Source: a virus | Virus record (IMG/VR): IMGVR_UViG_3300044646_000478 | Location: 1-64,000 of that record | Strand: one strand, 5' to 3' | Length of the DNA: 64,000 nt | Shown: in pieces, positions 17,569 to 24,304 of the stretch | How the letters are laid out: each line of letters opens with the position of its first letter | Numbering within the stretch: the first letter of the stretch is position 1 | Made by a program: the position numbers and the translations under genes | The notes under the pieces: model-generated | Seen by the model: the letters and a program-made list of their open reading frames with translations, nothing else | What the model was told of the DNA's origin: nothing | Database searches by the model: none

Positions 17569-18257
17569 GCAATCCTCTGGCCAATGTTTCTTAATCTGTC
17601 AAAAGTTCCATTATTGTCAAGAAATTTATAGATTATATTACCTTCACTGTAATCGCCATAAATTACTTGATCTTCTTTTCTTCTTTGATGAGCAACTTTA
17701 TACATTGCTTTTGCATCATCGTACTTATTAGCATCTATTAGTGAATTTATTTTATCTGAGAATTGAATTCCCGTTGCAATCCAGTCGGGCTTCTCTTCAC
17801 TAACGTCAACAGCCTTTGAACGGTCTGGTTTGACAACCCAATCATCTTTTTGAAAGTCCCATGCTGCTCTCATGCCGAGAGAGAACAAGTCATAAATATC
17901 TATCCCGTAAGGCTGAACAAAATGTTGATAGCGATGAAGAGTTCTTGGGAAAAATGTTCCATCTAGGGAGTTAACGACAACAGAAATAAGATCTGCGCGA
18001 TCCTCTTCGTTGAAATCTTCAAGATTACAAACAATAGATATATCAACATCTGATGTTTCAGAATACTGATATGTGCATAAAGAACCTGTTAAATAATAAT
18101 CAAACGCATGTTTATTAAATCCATGTTGACGAAAGACTTCTCCAACGTGATCTAAGTGATAGTCAAAGAAATCTTTTTTAGGATTGATTCCGTTAAAAAC
18201 ATCTTGGTCAAGAGTTGGACGAATAGGATCTAATATGTTCGATTCTTTAACCTTCAT
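17565..18257 (-). CDS. Nucleotidyltransferase-fold protein
   Basis: 230 residues with a Pol-beta-superfamily signature near residue 55: YYLTGSLCTYQYSETSDVDI matches GS-x(9)-DxD with the metal-binding Asp pair. The rest is helical (VSEEKPDWIATGIQFSDKIN, YKVAHQRRKEDQVIYGDYSE). Relatives in phages are uncharacterised; possible activities are tRNA or protein nucleotidylation (AMPylation). The stop overlaps the start of the CCA-enzyme gene as ATGA, so they are made together. The polarity and adjacency hint at a shared RNA substrate, but that is inference. Confidence 0.6.
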   Translation of the reverse strand: MKVKESNILDPIRPTLDQDVFNGINPKKDFFDYHLDHVGEVFRQHGFNKHAFDYYLTGSLCTYQYSETSDVDISIVCNLEDFNEEDRADLISVVVNSLDGTFFPRTLHRYQHFVQPYGIDIYDLFSLGMRAAWDFQKDDWVVKPDRSKAVDVSEEKPDWIATGIQFSDKINSLIDANKYDDAKAMYKVAHQRRKEDQVIYGDYSEGNIIYKFLDNNGTFDRLRNIGQRIA

Positions 18258-19193
18258 TTAAAAAATATCTTCCGGGTTTGGTGATTCTTTATATTTTTGT
18301 TGCCAGTCTACTCCATGTACCCGACGCTCCGGGGCGCGAGATAAGTGGTATGGATCTGGGTGAAATCCATTAAAGTCAAAAGGTAAGTTTTCTACAAGAG
18401 GAACGGCTCCTTCAGTTGAGCGACTAAAACTACCAATTTGATGAGGCAACATATAAACATCTGCTTTATTATCATCATACCTTAGAGTAATTCCAATCAT
18501 AGATGGAGAATATTTACTCCATAATTTCTGATCAGAAAGTTTATCAATAGCGGATTGCTTAGAAGATTTCGCTCCATAGCCAGTTAGGCTATAGCGGAAC
18601 GGTCTTGCATTGTGAGAAGAAGCCGCTTTGATTTCTGCTCCAAATGGCTGTGGACCATTCCCAACATCATAACTAAATAACATATCTATTGGATGTTTTG
18701 GATGATCAACATCATGATCATCATCGTGAATTCTTGTCAACCCCGGAATCTTAGCATTCTTAACAATTAGTTCTCCAAGGTCTCCAACTAGATCTTTACG
18801 TTTTTTCATCATATCTGGATCTTCTTCAGGATGAATATGACCGGGAGAATTCATATATTGACCAAATATAGGATACTGATCAAAGTCTAATCTTTCTATA
18901 TGTTTTTTAGGAATAACAAGTCTGCTAGCAGCAGTTACCATTTTATCTGCAATATAAACATCGGCAGCAGTGATGGTCTTGTCGGGGTAAGTGGAGTTCC
19001 ATAGTCTTGTAAAATAATCAATATTTGCGGGGGCTGTAAGATTATCTTGATGCAAGACTACTCTCCATCCACCATCGGTTTGATGGATTTCTCCAGAGAT
19101 ATATTCATCTTCTGGCCCTGCGATATCGTAGTTATCTGTAATCAAGATAAGATCGTTTTTTATGTCCCACAATAACGGCTTCATGGCTTTCAT
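18258..19193 (-). CDS. Unknown protein with PD-(D/E)XK-like core
   Basis: 311 residues. Around residues 165 to 195, HPIDMLFSYDV is followed ten to fifteen residues on by FGAEIKAAS, giving the D...ExK spacing of restriction-endonuclease-fold nucleases. A preceding helix (DLVGDLGELIVKNAKIPG) is compatible with that fold. The N-terminal half (about 1 to 130) has mixed alpha/beta content (IHQTDGGWRVVLHQDNLTAP). The last 60 residues are Pro/His-rich. It follows directly on the small 19190-19432 gene (4 bp overlap) and precedes the nucleotidyltransferases. A nuclease acting on host DNA or in packaging is plausible, but the assignment rests on one short motif. Confidence 0.45.
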   Translation of the reverse strand: MKAMKPLLWDIKNDLILITDNYDIAGPEDEYISGEIHQTDGGWRVVLHQDNLTAPANIDYFTRLWNSTYPDKTITAADVYIADKMVTAASRLVIPKKHIERLDFDQYPIFGQYMNSPGHIHPEEDPDMMKKRKDLVGDLGELIVKNAKIPGLTRIHDDDHDVDHPKHPIDMLFSYDVGNGPQPFGAEIKAASSHNARPFRYSLTGYGAKSSKQSAIDKLSDQKLWSKYSPSMIGITLRYDDNKADVYMLPHQIGSFSRSTEGAVPLVENLPFDFNGFHPDPYHLSRAPERRVHGVDWQQKYKESPNPEDIF

Positions 19194-19432
19194 TTTTCTA
19201 TCTCTAACAAACTTTCATAATATCCGGTAAAAAATGAAGATGCAAAGTAATACATCTCTTTTTGTTCAATCTTGTTTTCAATTGCTGAATCCCAAAACTT
19301 TTCCATTGCATCTCCGAAAGAGCGATCAATTTTTTGTATATAATCTCTCTTTTTCTTATGCCCTAGTCCGTCAATTACTCTATCAACTGACCTAAGCCAT
19401 GCCGCTCCGATTATGGTGTCCATATTGTACAT
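19190..19432 (-). CDS. Small hypothetical protein
   Basis: 80 residues from the ATG at 19432 (MYNMDTIIGAAWLRSVDRVI), preferred over a TTG seven codons upstream because GGGGGTGG lies just before it. It is mostly alpha-helical with no membrane span. Its stop overlaps the start of the PD-(D/E)XK-like gene. It is the first gene of the leftward minus-strand unit and is transcribed divergently from dUTPase. No family was recognised. Confidence 0.55.
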   Translation of the reverse strand: MYNMDTIIGAAWLRSVDRVIDGLGHKKKRDYIQKIDRSFGDAMEKFWDSAIENKIEQKEMYYFASSFFTGYYESLLEIEK

Positions 19433-19526
19433 GGAACCACCCCCAGAAGGCAAAATAAGTGCTACACTACAGATTAAGGAGTAGTAATTAAGAGTTACTT
19501 AGTAGATATAGAAAGGACACATACTG
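19433..19526. promoter_or_regulatory. Divergent intergenic region
   Basis: About 94 bases separate the leftward small gene from the rightward dUTPase gene. On the plus strand TACACT at 19463-19468 could be a -10 box, without a clear -35 box. AAAGGA at 19512-19517 is the ribosome binding site for the dUTPase TTG start. It must contain promoters for both directions if the units are independent, but I cannot define the leftward one. Confidence 0.35.
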
Positions 19527-19961
19527 TTGGTAGAGTTACCTATAGAACTTACAAAAGATGTAAGTCTAATGTTAGAAAAAGCACATAATGGAGATGCTGG
19601 GTTTGATCTTTTGGCAACAGAAGAAATTGATCTAATTCCGGGCGAAGTATGCGTAGTTTCTACAGGAATGGCAATGGCTATACCCGAGGGATATTGTGGA
19701 TTGGTATTGCCAAGATCATCTATGGGAAAAAGTGGAATCATTATTCCAAATGCGCCGGGTCTTATTGATTCCGGTTATCGTGGAGAAGTAAAAGTTCTAC
19801 TCTTGAATCTGGCGAAAGAAAACTATAGAGTCTATATAGACAACAAGATCGCCCAACTCGTTATCGTAAAGTACGAAAACGTAAATGCAATAGAAGTTCC
19901 GAAATTGCCGGAATCTCATGACGGCAGAGGTGTCGGCGGGTTCGGGTCTTCTGGAAAATAA
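19527..19961 (+). CDS. dut: dUTPase (trimeric family)
   Basis: 144 residues, full length for trimeric dUTPase. All five motifs are visible: DAGFDLLA (1), PRSSMGKSG (2), GLIDSGYRGEVKV (3, with the catalytic Asp), NKIAQLVI (4) and GRGVGGFGSSG (5). It hydrolyses dUTP to dUMP and pyrophosphate, keeping uracil out of phage DNA and feeding dTMP synthesis. It starts at TTG (MVELPIELTK), nine bases after AAAGGA. It sits 67 bp upstream of the ribonucleotide reductase gene, forming a nucleotide-supply pair. This is the first rightward gene of the accessory island. Confidence 0.93.
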   Translation: MVELPIELTKDVSLMLEKAHNGDAGFDLLATEEIDLIPGEVCVVSTGMAMAIPEGYCGLVLPRSSMGKSGIIIPNAPGLIDSGYRGEVKVLLLNLAKENYRVYIDNKIAQLVIVKYENVNAIEVPKLPESHDGRGVGGFGSSGK

Positions 19962-20028
19962 GATCTTAAAACAAACGAATTACAAGACATTAAAGATTAC
20001 TTTCGTCTGATTTGTAAAAGGAGTTAGA

Positions 20029-21840
20029 ATGGTAGAGATGCAGAGTGAAGAAAAGTTTGAGCCGTCAGGATTGGGAGCAATTATCTTTAGAGAAAGATAT
20101 GCTCGTAATGAAGAAGAGAGTTGGGAAGAGGCCTGCGAAAGAGTTGCGCGTCATATTGCAGACGCAGAGACTAATGGAAAGGTCAACAAGTATGCCGAGA
20201 AGTTCTATCAAGAACTTGTTTCAAATAGATTTATGCCCGGTGGTCGTATCTGGTATGGTGCCGGTCGCCCCAAGGGACAGTTGCTTAATTGTTTTGTTAT
20301 CCCAGTAGATGATTCCCGCGAGGGTTGGGGAAAGATGCTTTATGACACCACAGTTATTTCTGGTCTCGGTGGAGGCATTGGTGCAAATTATTCAAAGCCC
20401 CGCCCCCGTGGTTTTGCAATCAAGGGTACTGGTGGAGTTTCAACTGGTGCAGTTTCTGCTATGAAGATGCAGGATGGAATCGCTAATGAACTTCGTCAGG
20501 GTGGTGGTCGTCGTGCTGCACTAATGCAGTGTCTTAATATTAATCACCCCGACCTTGAAGAATTTCTCCACGTTAAGTTGGATCGTAAAGAACTTGAGAA
20601 TGCAAATATTTCTGTTGTTATAAATATGCCAACTGACGAATTCGTAAGACTTGTCAAAGAAGATGGGGATATTATTCTAGAGTTTAACGGACTGCCTACA
20701 GGCGAAACGCTTAAGGCAAAAGAAGTTTGGGAGACTCTAGTAACCAATGCTTGGAATTCAGGTGAGCCGGGAGTTCTTAATGGACACCTAGCCAACAAGA
20801 TGAACAACATTTATTATTACGAAGAACTTATTTCTACAAACCCTTGTGGAGAAATTTGGCTCGGAGCATATGATTGCTGCGATCTTGGTTCGCTAGTTCT
20901 TCCACGCTTTGTAAAGGATGGAGAGTTTGATTGGGATGGGTTTGATGAATCAATTCGCCTTGCTGTTCGTTTCCTTGACAATGTTCTTGATGTAAATCAT
21001 TTTCCACTTCCTGAGATTCAAGAGAAGTGCCACATGAACCGTCGCCTAGGTGCTGGTGTCATGGGCCTTCACACAATGCTTCTAAAGTTGGGTCTTCGTT
21101 ATGATTCTGAAGAGGGTTTTGCTTTTGTAGATAAATTGCTTGAGTTTTACAAGAATACTGCTTATGATGCTTCGGCAACTCTTGCCGCAGAGAAGGGGCC
21201 TTTCCCCGGTTTTGATCGGGATAAGTATCTTCAGGGTGGGTTTGCCAAGACGCTTAAGCGTGGTATTCGTAATAAGATCAGGGCAAATGGTCTTCGCAAT
21301 TGCGCTCTTATGACAATTGCTCCAACAGGAACAACTTCTATGGTATCTGGAGTAACCAGCGGTATTGAGCCTCTATTTGCTCCTGTATATTGGCGTCGTT
21401 ATCGTGTTAGCGATGAAAAGGGTCGTGACCAGAAGAAGCAGGAACTTGTTATTACAGACGAATACAAAGAGTTTGGTGACATTGCTGTTGGTGCCTATGA
21501 CATTCCTGTAGAAGCACATTTTGAAATGCAAAAAACTGTACAAACGCATATTGACAACGCTGTGTCTAAGACTATTAATCTTCCAAAGGAGTATCCGCTA
21601 GATAATCTCAGTGATCTTTGGTTAAAGTACCTTGATTCATGCAAGGGAAGCACCATCTATCGTCAAGGTTCTCGCGGAGAAGAACCTCTGGAACACATTC
21701 CTGTTGCTGAGGCTAAGAAGATTATTGAAGAGCAAGGTATTGTTATTGAAGGATCTAACTTTGCCGAACTCAATTCTCTTGAATGTGTTGGTGGAGTCTG
21801 TGATATTCCAACTTCTGAGGAAATTTTAGCCAAAGCATAG
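20029..21840 (+). CDS. nrdJ: Adenosylcobalamin-dependent ribonucleotide reductase (class II)
   Basis: 603 residues with a class II catalytic core. NCFVIPVDDS and the Gly-rich loop SGLGGGIGANYS come first. STNPCGEIWL carries the active-site Asn, Cys and Glu, TIAPTGTTSMVSGVTSGIEP is the conserved phosphate-binding loop, and ECVGGVC near the C-terminus supplies a Cys pair for re-reduction. It reduces ribonucleotides to deoxyribonucleotides using B12, independent of oxygen. The compact single-chain length fits the monomeric/dimeric class II enzymes of actinobacteria and their phages. AAAGGAG precedes the ATG start. dUTPase lies upstream. The gene ends exactly where a promoter for the tRNA cluster begins. 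Confidence 0.9.
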   Translation: MVEMQSEEKFEPSGLGAIIFRERYARNEEESWEEACERVARHIADAETNGKVNKYAEKFYQELVSNRFMPGGRIWYGAGRPKGQLLNCFVIPVDDSREGWGKMLYDTTVISGLGGGIGANYSKPRPRGFAIKGTGGVSTGAVSAMKMQDGIANELRQGGGRRAALMQCLNINHPDLEEFLHVKLDRKELENANISVVINMPTDEFVRLVKEDGDIILEFNGLPTGETLKAKEVWETLVTNAWNSGEPGVLNGHLANKMNNIYYYEELISTNPCGEIWLGAYDCCDLGSLVLPRFVKDGEFDWDGFDESIRLAVRFLDNVLDVNHFPLPEIQEKCHMNRRLGAGVMGLHTMLLKLGLRYDSEEGFAFVDKLLEFYKNTAYDASATLAAEKGPFPGFDRDKYLQGGFAKTLKRGIRNKIRANGLRNCALMTIAPTGTTSMVSGVTSGIEPLFAPVYWRRYRVSDEKGRDQKKQELVITDEYKEFGDIAVGAYDIPVEAHFEMQKTVQTHIDNAVSKTINLPKEYPLDNLSDLWLKYLDSCKGSTIYRQGSRGEEPLEHIPVAEAKKIIEEQGIVIEGSNFAELNSLECVGGVCDIPTSEEILAKA

Positions 21841-21869
21841 TTGACAATTCTATCCGCTGTTGATAGATT
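21841..21869 (+). promoter_or_regulatory. Sigma70-type promoter for tRNA cluster
   Basis: TTGACA at 21841-21846, a 17-base spacer and TAGATT at 21864-21869 give a near-consensus host-type promoter directly after the reductase stop codon. Expected transcription would start near 21876, upstream of tRNA-Asn. Confidence 0.75.
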
Positions 21870-21875
21870 GAAAGT

Positions 21876-21917
21876 ATGGGGCCGGGGGTTTGCTTGTCTC
21901 CTTTACCTCGGCCCCAT
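21876..21917 (+). other. Hairpin at the expected 5' end of the tRNA transcript
   Basis: ATGGGGCCG at 21876-21884 and CGGCCCCAT at 21909-21917 are perfectly complementary (9 bp), with a 24-base loop, followed by TTTCTTTC. It lies between the promoter and tRNA-Asn, so it would cap the 5' end of the transcript. It could protect or guide processing, or act as an attenuator because a short T-rich run follows. Confidence 0.5.
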
Positions 21918-21922
21918 TTCTT

Positions 21923-21994
21923 TCGGGAGTAGTTCAGCGGTAGAACGAACGGCTGTTAACCGTTATGTCGCAGGTTCGATCCCTGCCTCCCGAG
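21923..21994 (+). tRNA. tRNA-Asn (GTT)
   Basis: Cloverleaf folds with acceptor TCGGGAG/CTCCCGA, anticodon stem AACGG/CCGTT, loop CTGTTAA and T-arm GCAGG-TTCGATC-CCTGC. CCA is not encoded. It is the first RNA gene after the promoter. Confidence 0.93.
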
Positions 21995-21997
21995 TAG

Positions 21998-22068
21998 GCG
22001 GCTATAGTTTAGAGGTAGAACACTGGCCTTCCAAGCCATTAGCGCGGGTTCGATTCCCGCTAGCCGCT
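21998..22068 (+). tRNA. tRNA-Gly (TCC)
   Basis: Acceptor GCGGCTA/TAGCCGC, anticodon loop CTTCCAA (reads GGA), T-arm GCGGG-TTCGATT-CCCGC. The uppermost anticodon-stem pair is mismatched. CCA is not encoded. Confidence 0.9.
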
Positions 22069-22098
22069 TGTAATAAAAACAAAAACAGGAGGTACACT

Positions 22099-22278
22099 TT
22101 GATTAATGAGCGTAAGAAGAACACCAGTCTTGCTAAGGGGCACGCAGAGGTGCTTCACCCTAACAAGTCTGAGCAAGATCGTATGCCTTCGGCAGATCGT
22201 CCCCGAGTTAAGAAAGCCCAGCAGTGGCTTGATTATATGCAGAAGGAGAGACCAAGCGGCATTGGCCTAAACGGTTAA
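22099..22278 (+). CDS. Small basic protein, unknown
   Basis: 59 residues starting at TTG (MINERKKNTSLAKGHAEVLH), six bases after a perfect AGGAGG. A longer frame upstream exists but runs through two tRNA genes and is rejected. The protein is Lys/Arg/Gln-rich (RPRVKKAQQWLDYMQKERPS) with a predicted helix. It lies inside the tRNA cluster between tRNA-Gly and tRNA-Arg. The strong ribosome binding site supports translation. No function can be assigned. Confidence 0.7.
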   Translation: MINERKKNTSLAKGHAEVLHPNKSEQDRMPSADRPRVKKAQQWLDYMQKERPSGIGLNG

Positions 22279-22285
22279 ACTGCTT

Positions 22286-22358
<73 letters not shown>

Positions 22359-22362
22359 TACA

Positions 22363-22437
22363 TGGGCGAGTAACTCAGCGGTTAGAGTGCCTGCTTTACA
22401 CGCAGGAGGTCGGGGGTTCAAATCCCTCCTTGCCCAT
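22363..22437 (+). tRNA. tRNA-Val (TAC)
   Basis: Acceptor TGGGCGA/TTGCCCA, anticodon stem CCTGC/GCAGG with loop TTTACAC (reads GTA). It lies four bases after tRNA-Arg and encodes no CCA. Confidence 0.92.
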
Positions 22438-22450
22438 TAGAGGAAAACTT

Positions 22451-22600
22451 ATGACTAGAAAACAAAAAAAACCAGAAGGTCCATACGAAATAGAAGAGTT
22501 TATAGAACTGTTAGACAATATAGATTCATATTGTGAATGCGAAGCAGAGCATATAGATTTTTGTATATGTAAAAATGGCGAATTTGATGATGAGGAATGA
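22451..22600 (+). CDS. 49-residue acidic Cys-rich peptide
   Basis: MTRKQKKPEGPYEIEEFIEL is followed by a segment with two CxC pairs (YCECEAEHIDFCIC). Four Cys and a His within about 15 residues could bind zinc or another metal. It starts at ATG after GAGGAAAA and is below usual ORF cut-offs. It lies between tRNA-Val and a further tiny frame. The Cys spacing (CxC-x8-CxC) gives some support for a real gene. Confidence 0.5.
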   Translation: MTRKQKKPEGPYEIEEFIELLDNIDSYCECEAEHIDFCICKNGEFDDEE

Positions 22601-22601
22601 T

Positions 22602-22673
22602 ATGAGCGGGCACCCTGAAGAACTTGTAGAACTTTCAGAGGATCTTCCGGGCGGATATTTAGGAGACAAATAG
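22602..22673 (+). CDS. Possible 23-residue peptide
   Basis: MSGHPEELVELSEDLPGGYL and three more residues. The ATG lies one base after the stop of the Cys-rich frame, so it could be translated by re-initiation; GAGGAA lies eight bases upstream. It is short enough to arise by chance, and only coupling supports it. Confidence 0.3.
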   Translation: MSGHPEELVELSEDLPGGYLGDK

Positions 22674-22678
22674 TTTAA

Positions 22679-22762
22679 CGGAGTGTGGTGGAATTGGTAG
22701 ACACAGCAGACTCAAAATCTGCCGGGGGAAACTCCGTGGGGGTTCAAGTCCCTCCACTCCGA
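22679..22762 (+). tRNA. tRNA-Leu (CAA)
   Basis: Class II tRNA with a long variable arm. Acceptor CGGAGTG/CACTCCG, D-arm with GGAATTGGTAGAC, anticodon loop CTCAAAA (reads TTG). CCA is not encoded. Confidence 0.92.
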
Positions 22763-22765
22763 TGC

Positions 22766-22837
22766 TGGCCCATCGTTCAATGGTAAGGACACGACTCTTA
22801 TAAAGTCGCAATCTGGGTTCGATTCCCAGTGGGCCGA
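22766..22837 (+). tRNA. tRNA-Ile (TAT)
   Basis: Acceptor TGGCCCA/TGGGCCG (first pair T-G), anticodon stem CGACT/AGTCG with loop CTTATAA, T-arm CTGGG-TTCGATT-CCCAG. The anticodon reads ATA, a codon that high-GC hosts use rarely. Identity is from the anticodon only. Confidence 0.85.
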
Positions 22838-22838
22838 T

Positions 22839-22954
22839 TCTCATATCATAGATGGTTAGAAAGGGAAGACACAAGCAGTAAAAATAAGCAGTATTCAGAT
22901 ATGAGAGCGTAACCACTCATCTGAGAGTTTGAGATGAGCAGATAAGTTCTAACC
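22839..22954 (+). ncRNA. Candidate pseudoknotted leader upstream of Rpf-like gene
   Basis: Three perfect complementary pairs occupy the 139-base gap between tRNA-Ile and the Rpf-like gene. They are TCTCATATC (22839-22847) with GATATGAGA (22898-22906), GGTTAGAA (22854-22861) with TTCTAACC (22947-22954), and CTCATCT (22916-22922) with AGATGAG (22932-22938). The first and second cross each other, so together they would form an H-type pseudoknot enclosing the third hairpin. I do not match it to a known riboswitch class, including ydaO. It could be a cis-regulatory leader for the secreted enzyme or an independent small RNA. Confidence 0.5.
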
Positions 22955-22976
22955 TAATCCACAACAAAAGGTAAGT

Positions 22977-23498
22977 ATGTTTAAACATATCACAATTGCA
23001 GCGGTGGCAATCGCTTCCGCTATCGGAGTTTCTGGTTCGCTTCAGGCAGCAGATAAAGTAACCAGTGGAGCGGGCGTGCAGATAAAGCATGAAAAAATCT
23101 CTTATGATAAGCGAGTTCCTTGTTATCGTCATGAAGGAAACAATAAGAAGAAGTGTCTTACAGAGTACAAGCAGCAACGTAAGCGCGACTCTCTTAAGTA
23201 TCCTCCCAACCCAACTCGCGCAGATGTTGCAAAGCGAGTCCCCGATTGGCAAGGATTTGTACGCTTAGGGAGATGTGAACAGCCGGGTTATTCTAAGTAT
23301 GGTGACGGTGTAAATTGGTCACATTCTGGACCCACATGGGGTGGTGGTTTAGGCATTTACAGATCCACATGGTTTATGGCTAATTCACCCTACGAACTCT
23401 GGTCTGGAGATAAGTGGGAAACGATTCTTGTGGCTGACTCAATTCGTGATCAAGTAGGTATCACGGCTTGGGGCGCACATGCTTGTTTCTATGGCTAG
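22977..23498 (+). CDS. Secreted Rpf-like transglycosylase
   Basis: 173 residues. The N-terminus MFKHITIAAVAIASAIGVSG continues SLQAADK, a typical signal peptide with a cleavage site after QA (A-x-A-like). The mature C-terminal domain (about residues 88 to 173) resembles the lysozyme-like fold of resuscitation-promoting factors: WQGFVRLGRCEQPG places Glu at the catalytic position, then NWSHSGPTWGGGLGIYRSTW, with two Cys able to pair. The expected activity is cleavage of the glycan of peptidoglycan outside the membrane. The middle part (30 to 85) is basic. A phage could use it to remodel or awaken the wall of its host or to aid release. An unusual leader precedes it. Confidence 0.75.
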   Translation: MFKHITIAAVAIASAIGVSGSLQAADKVTSGAGVQIKHEKISYDKRVPCYRHEGNNKKKCLTEYKQQRKRDSLKYPPNPTRADVAKRVPDWQGFVRLGRCEQPGYSKYGDGVNWSHSGPTWGGGLGIYRSTWFMANSPYELWSGDKWETILVADSIRDQVGITAWGAHACFYG

Positions 23499-23519
23499 GA
23501 AAAGTTAGCATGGTCTAAG

Positions 23520-23547
23520 GCTGTCTTTGCTATACTATAAAGACAGC
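23520..23547 (+). promoter_or_regulatory. Palindrome around a -10-like box before tRNA-Leu(TAA)
   Basis: GCTGTCTTT (23520-23528) and AAAGACAGC (23539-23547) are perfect inverted repeats around a 10-base centre containing TATACT. It abuts the first base of tRNA-Leu. It may be an operator overlapping a promoter or an RNA hairpin that terminates or processes the transcript of the Rpf-like gene. Confidence 0.45.
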
Positions 23548-23629
23548 GGGGATGTGGCGGAATTGGCAGACGCAGAGGACTTAAAATCCTTGGCCTTCGG
23601 GCTTGTGGGTTCGACTCCCACCTTCCCTA
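23548..23629 (+). tRNA. tRNA-Leu (TAA)
   Basis: Class II tRNA; acceptor GGGGATG/CTTCCCT (one T-T mismatch), anticodon loop CTTAAAA (reads TTA), variable arm GGCCTTCGGGCTT, T-arm GTGGG-TTCGACT-CCCAC. CCA is not encoded. Confidence 0.9.
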
Positions 23630-23693
23630 TGAGGTAAAAAATAGTGCAATTTTATTCTTATTTGCGGCAAATAATTACCAAGGATTGGACAAA

Positions 23694-23900
23694 ATGGTTG
23701 AAAATACCGTGAGTGAAGATCAATATCAAAGTCAGTTCGATAACCCAATGGACGAATACGAACGGGCAAAATCAGATTATCTATACATTAGTAGGCATTA
23801 TCCAAATTACTATGCTGTGAGTGGATATATTGAGGCCGAAAACCGCGCTTGGGAAAGATTTGAAAGAGCATATCGCGCTCTACAAGAACTTGACGATTAG
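23694..23900 (+). CDS. Small hypothetical protein
   Basis: 68 residues from ATG at 23694 (MVENTVSEDQYQSQFDNPMD), preferred to a TTG three codons upstream because AAGGA then stands at a normal distance. It is acidic and aromatic (RAKSDYLYISRHYPNYYAVS, EAENRAWERFERAYRALQEL) and predicted helical, with no membrane span. It lies between tRNA-Leu(TAA) and tRNA-Glu. No family was recognised. Confidence 0.6.
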   Translation: MVENTVSEDQYQSQFDNPMDEYERAKSDYLYISRHYPNYYAVSGYIEAENRAWERFERAYRALQELDD

Positions 23901-23934
23901 CCTTACTACTGATAGTCTACAAATATAAGCGCTC

Positions 23935-24006
23935 GGGGCGTTCGTTTAGTGGTTAGGACACCGGGCTTTCATCCCGGCAACGCGGGTTCGATTCCCGCAC
24001 GCCCTA
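23935..24006 (+). tRNA. tRNA-Glu (TTC)
   Basis: Acceptor GGGGCGT/ACGCCCT (first pair G-T), anticodon stem CCGGG/CCCGG with loop CTTTCAT (reads GAA), T-arm GCGGG-TTCGATT-CCCGC. CCA is not encoded. Confidence 0.92.
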
Positions 24007-24025
24007 CTTAATATAAGGAGTAAGA

Positions 24026-24187
24026 ATGGCACGCGCAAAGCATCGTTGGAAGCACGCTCAAAATCAGATGGTTGCTCTTGTTAATAGAGTAGAGAGACAG
24101 CGTAAGCATCAAGAAATGCTTGAAGAGCATCGTAATATTAAGAAGTCAGGTCTTCGGGCTAAGACTCAATCTGAAACAGAAGATTAA
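24026..24187 (+). CDS. 53-residue basic helical protein
   Basis: MARAKHRWKHAQNQMVALVN and RVERQRKHQEMLEEHRNIKK give a highly charged, Lys/Arg/His-rich helix with a short polar tail. AAGGAG lies seven bases before the ATG. It could bind nucleic acid. It lies between tRNA-Glu and tRNA-Gln, with no gap longer than about 20 bases either side. The ribosome binding site and dense packing make it likely to be real. Confidence 0.6.
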   Translation: MARAKHRWKHAQNQMVALVNRVERQRKHQEMLEEHRNIKKSGLRAKTQSETED

Positions 24188-24194
24188 GTTTTAT

Positions 24195-24265
24195 TCCGGG
24201 ATCGTCTAATGGTAGGACAAAGGGCTTTGAACCCTTGAATCTAGGTTCGAATCCTAGTCCCGGAT
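24195..24265 (+). tRNA. tRNA-Gln (TTG)
   Basis: Acceptor TCCGGGA/TCCCGGA, anticodon stem AAGGG/CCCTT with loop CTTTGAA (reads CAA), T-arm CTAGG-TTCGAAT-CCTAG. CCA is not encoded. Confidence 0.92.
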
Positions 24266-24304
24266 TTTATCTTCTTTGCTCCGCATTAAAGAGTGGAGAA
24301 GATA

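Noticed and set aside
21841-22098. N-terminal extension of the 22099-22278 frame
   Set aside because: The extension runs through the promoter, a hairpin and two tRNA genes; AGGAGG before the TTG marks the true start.
22839-22976. ydaO-type c-di-AMP riboswitch
   Set aside because: The position before an Rpf-like gene is suggestive, but the conserved ydaO bases are not visible.
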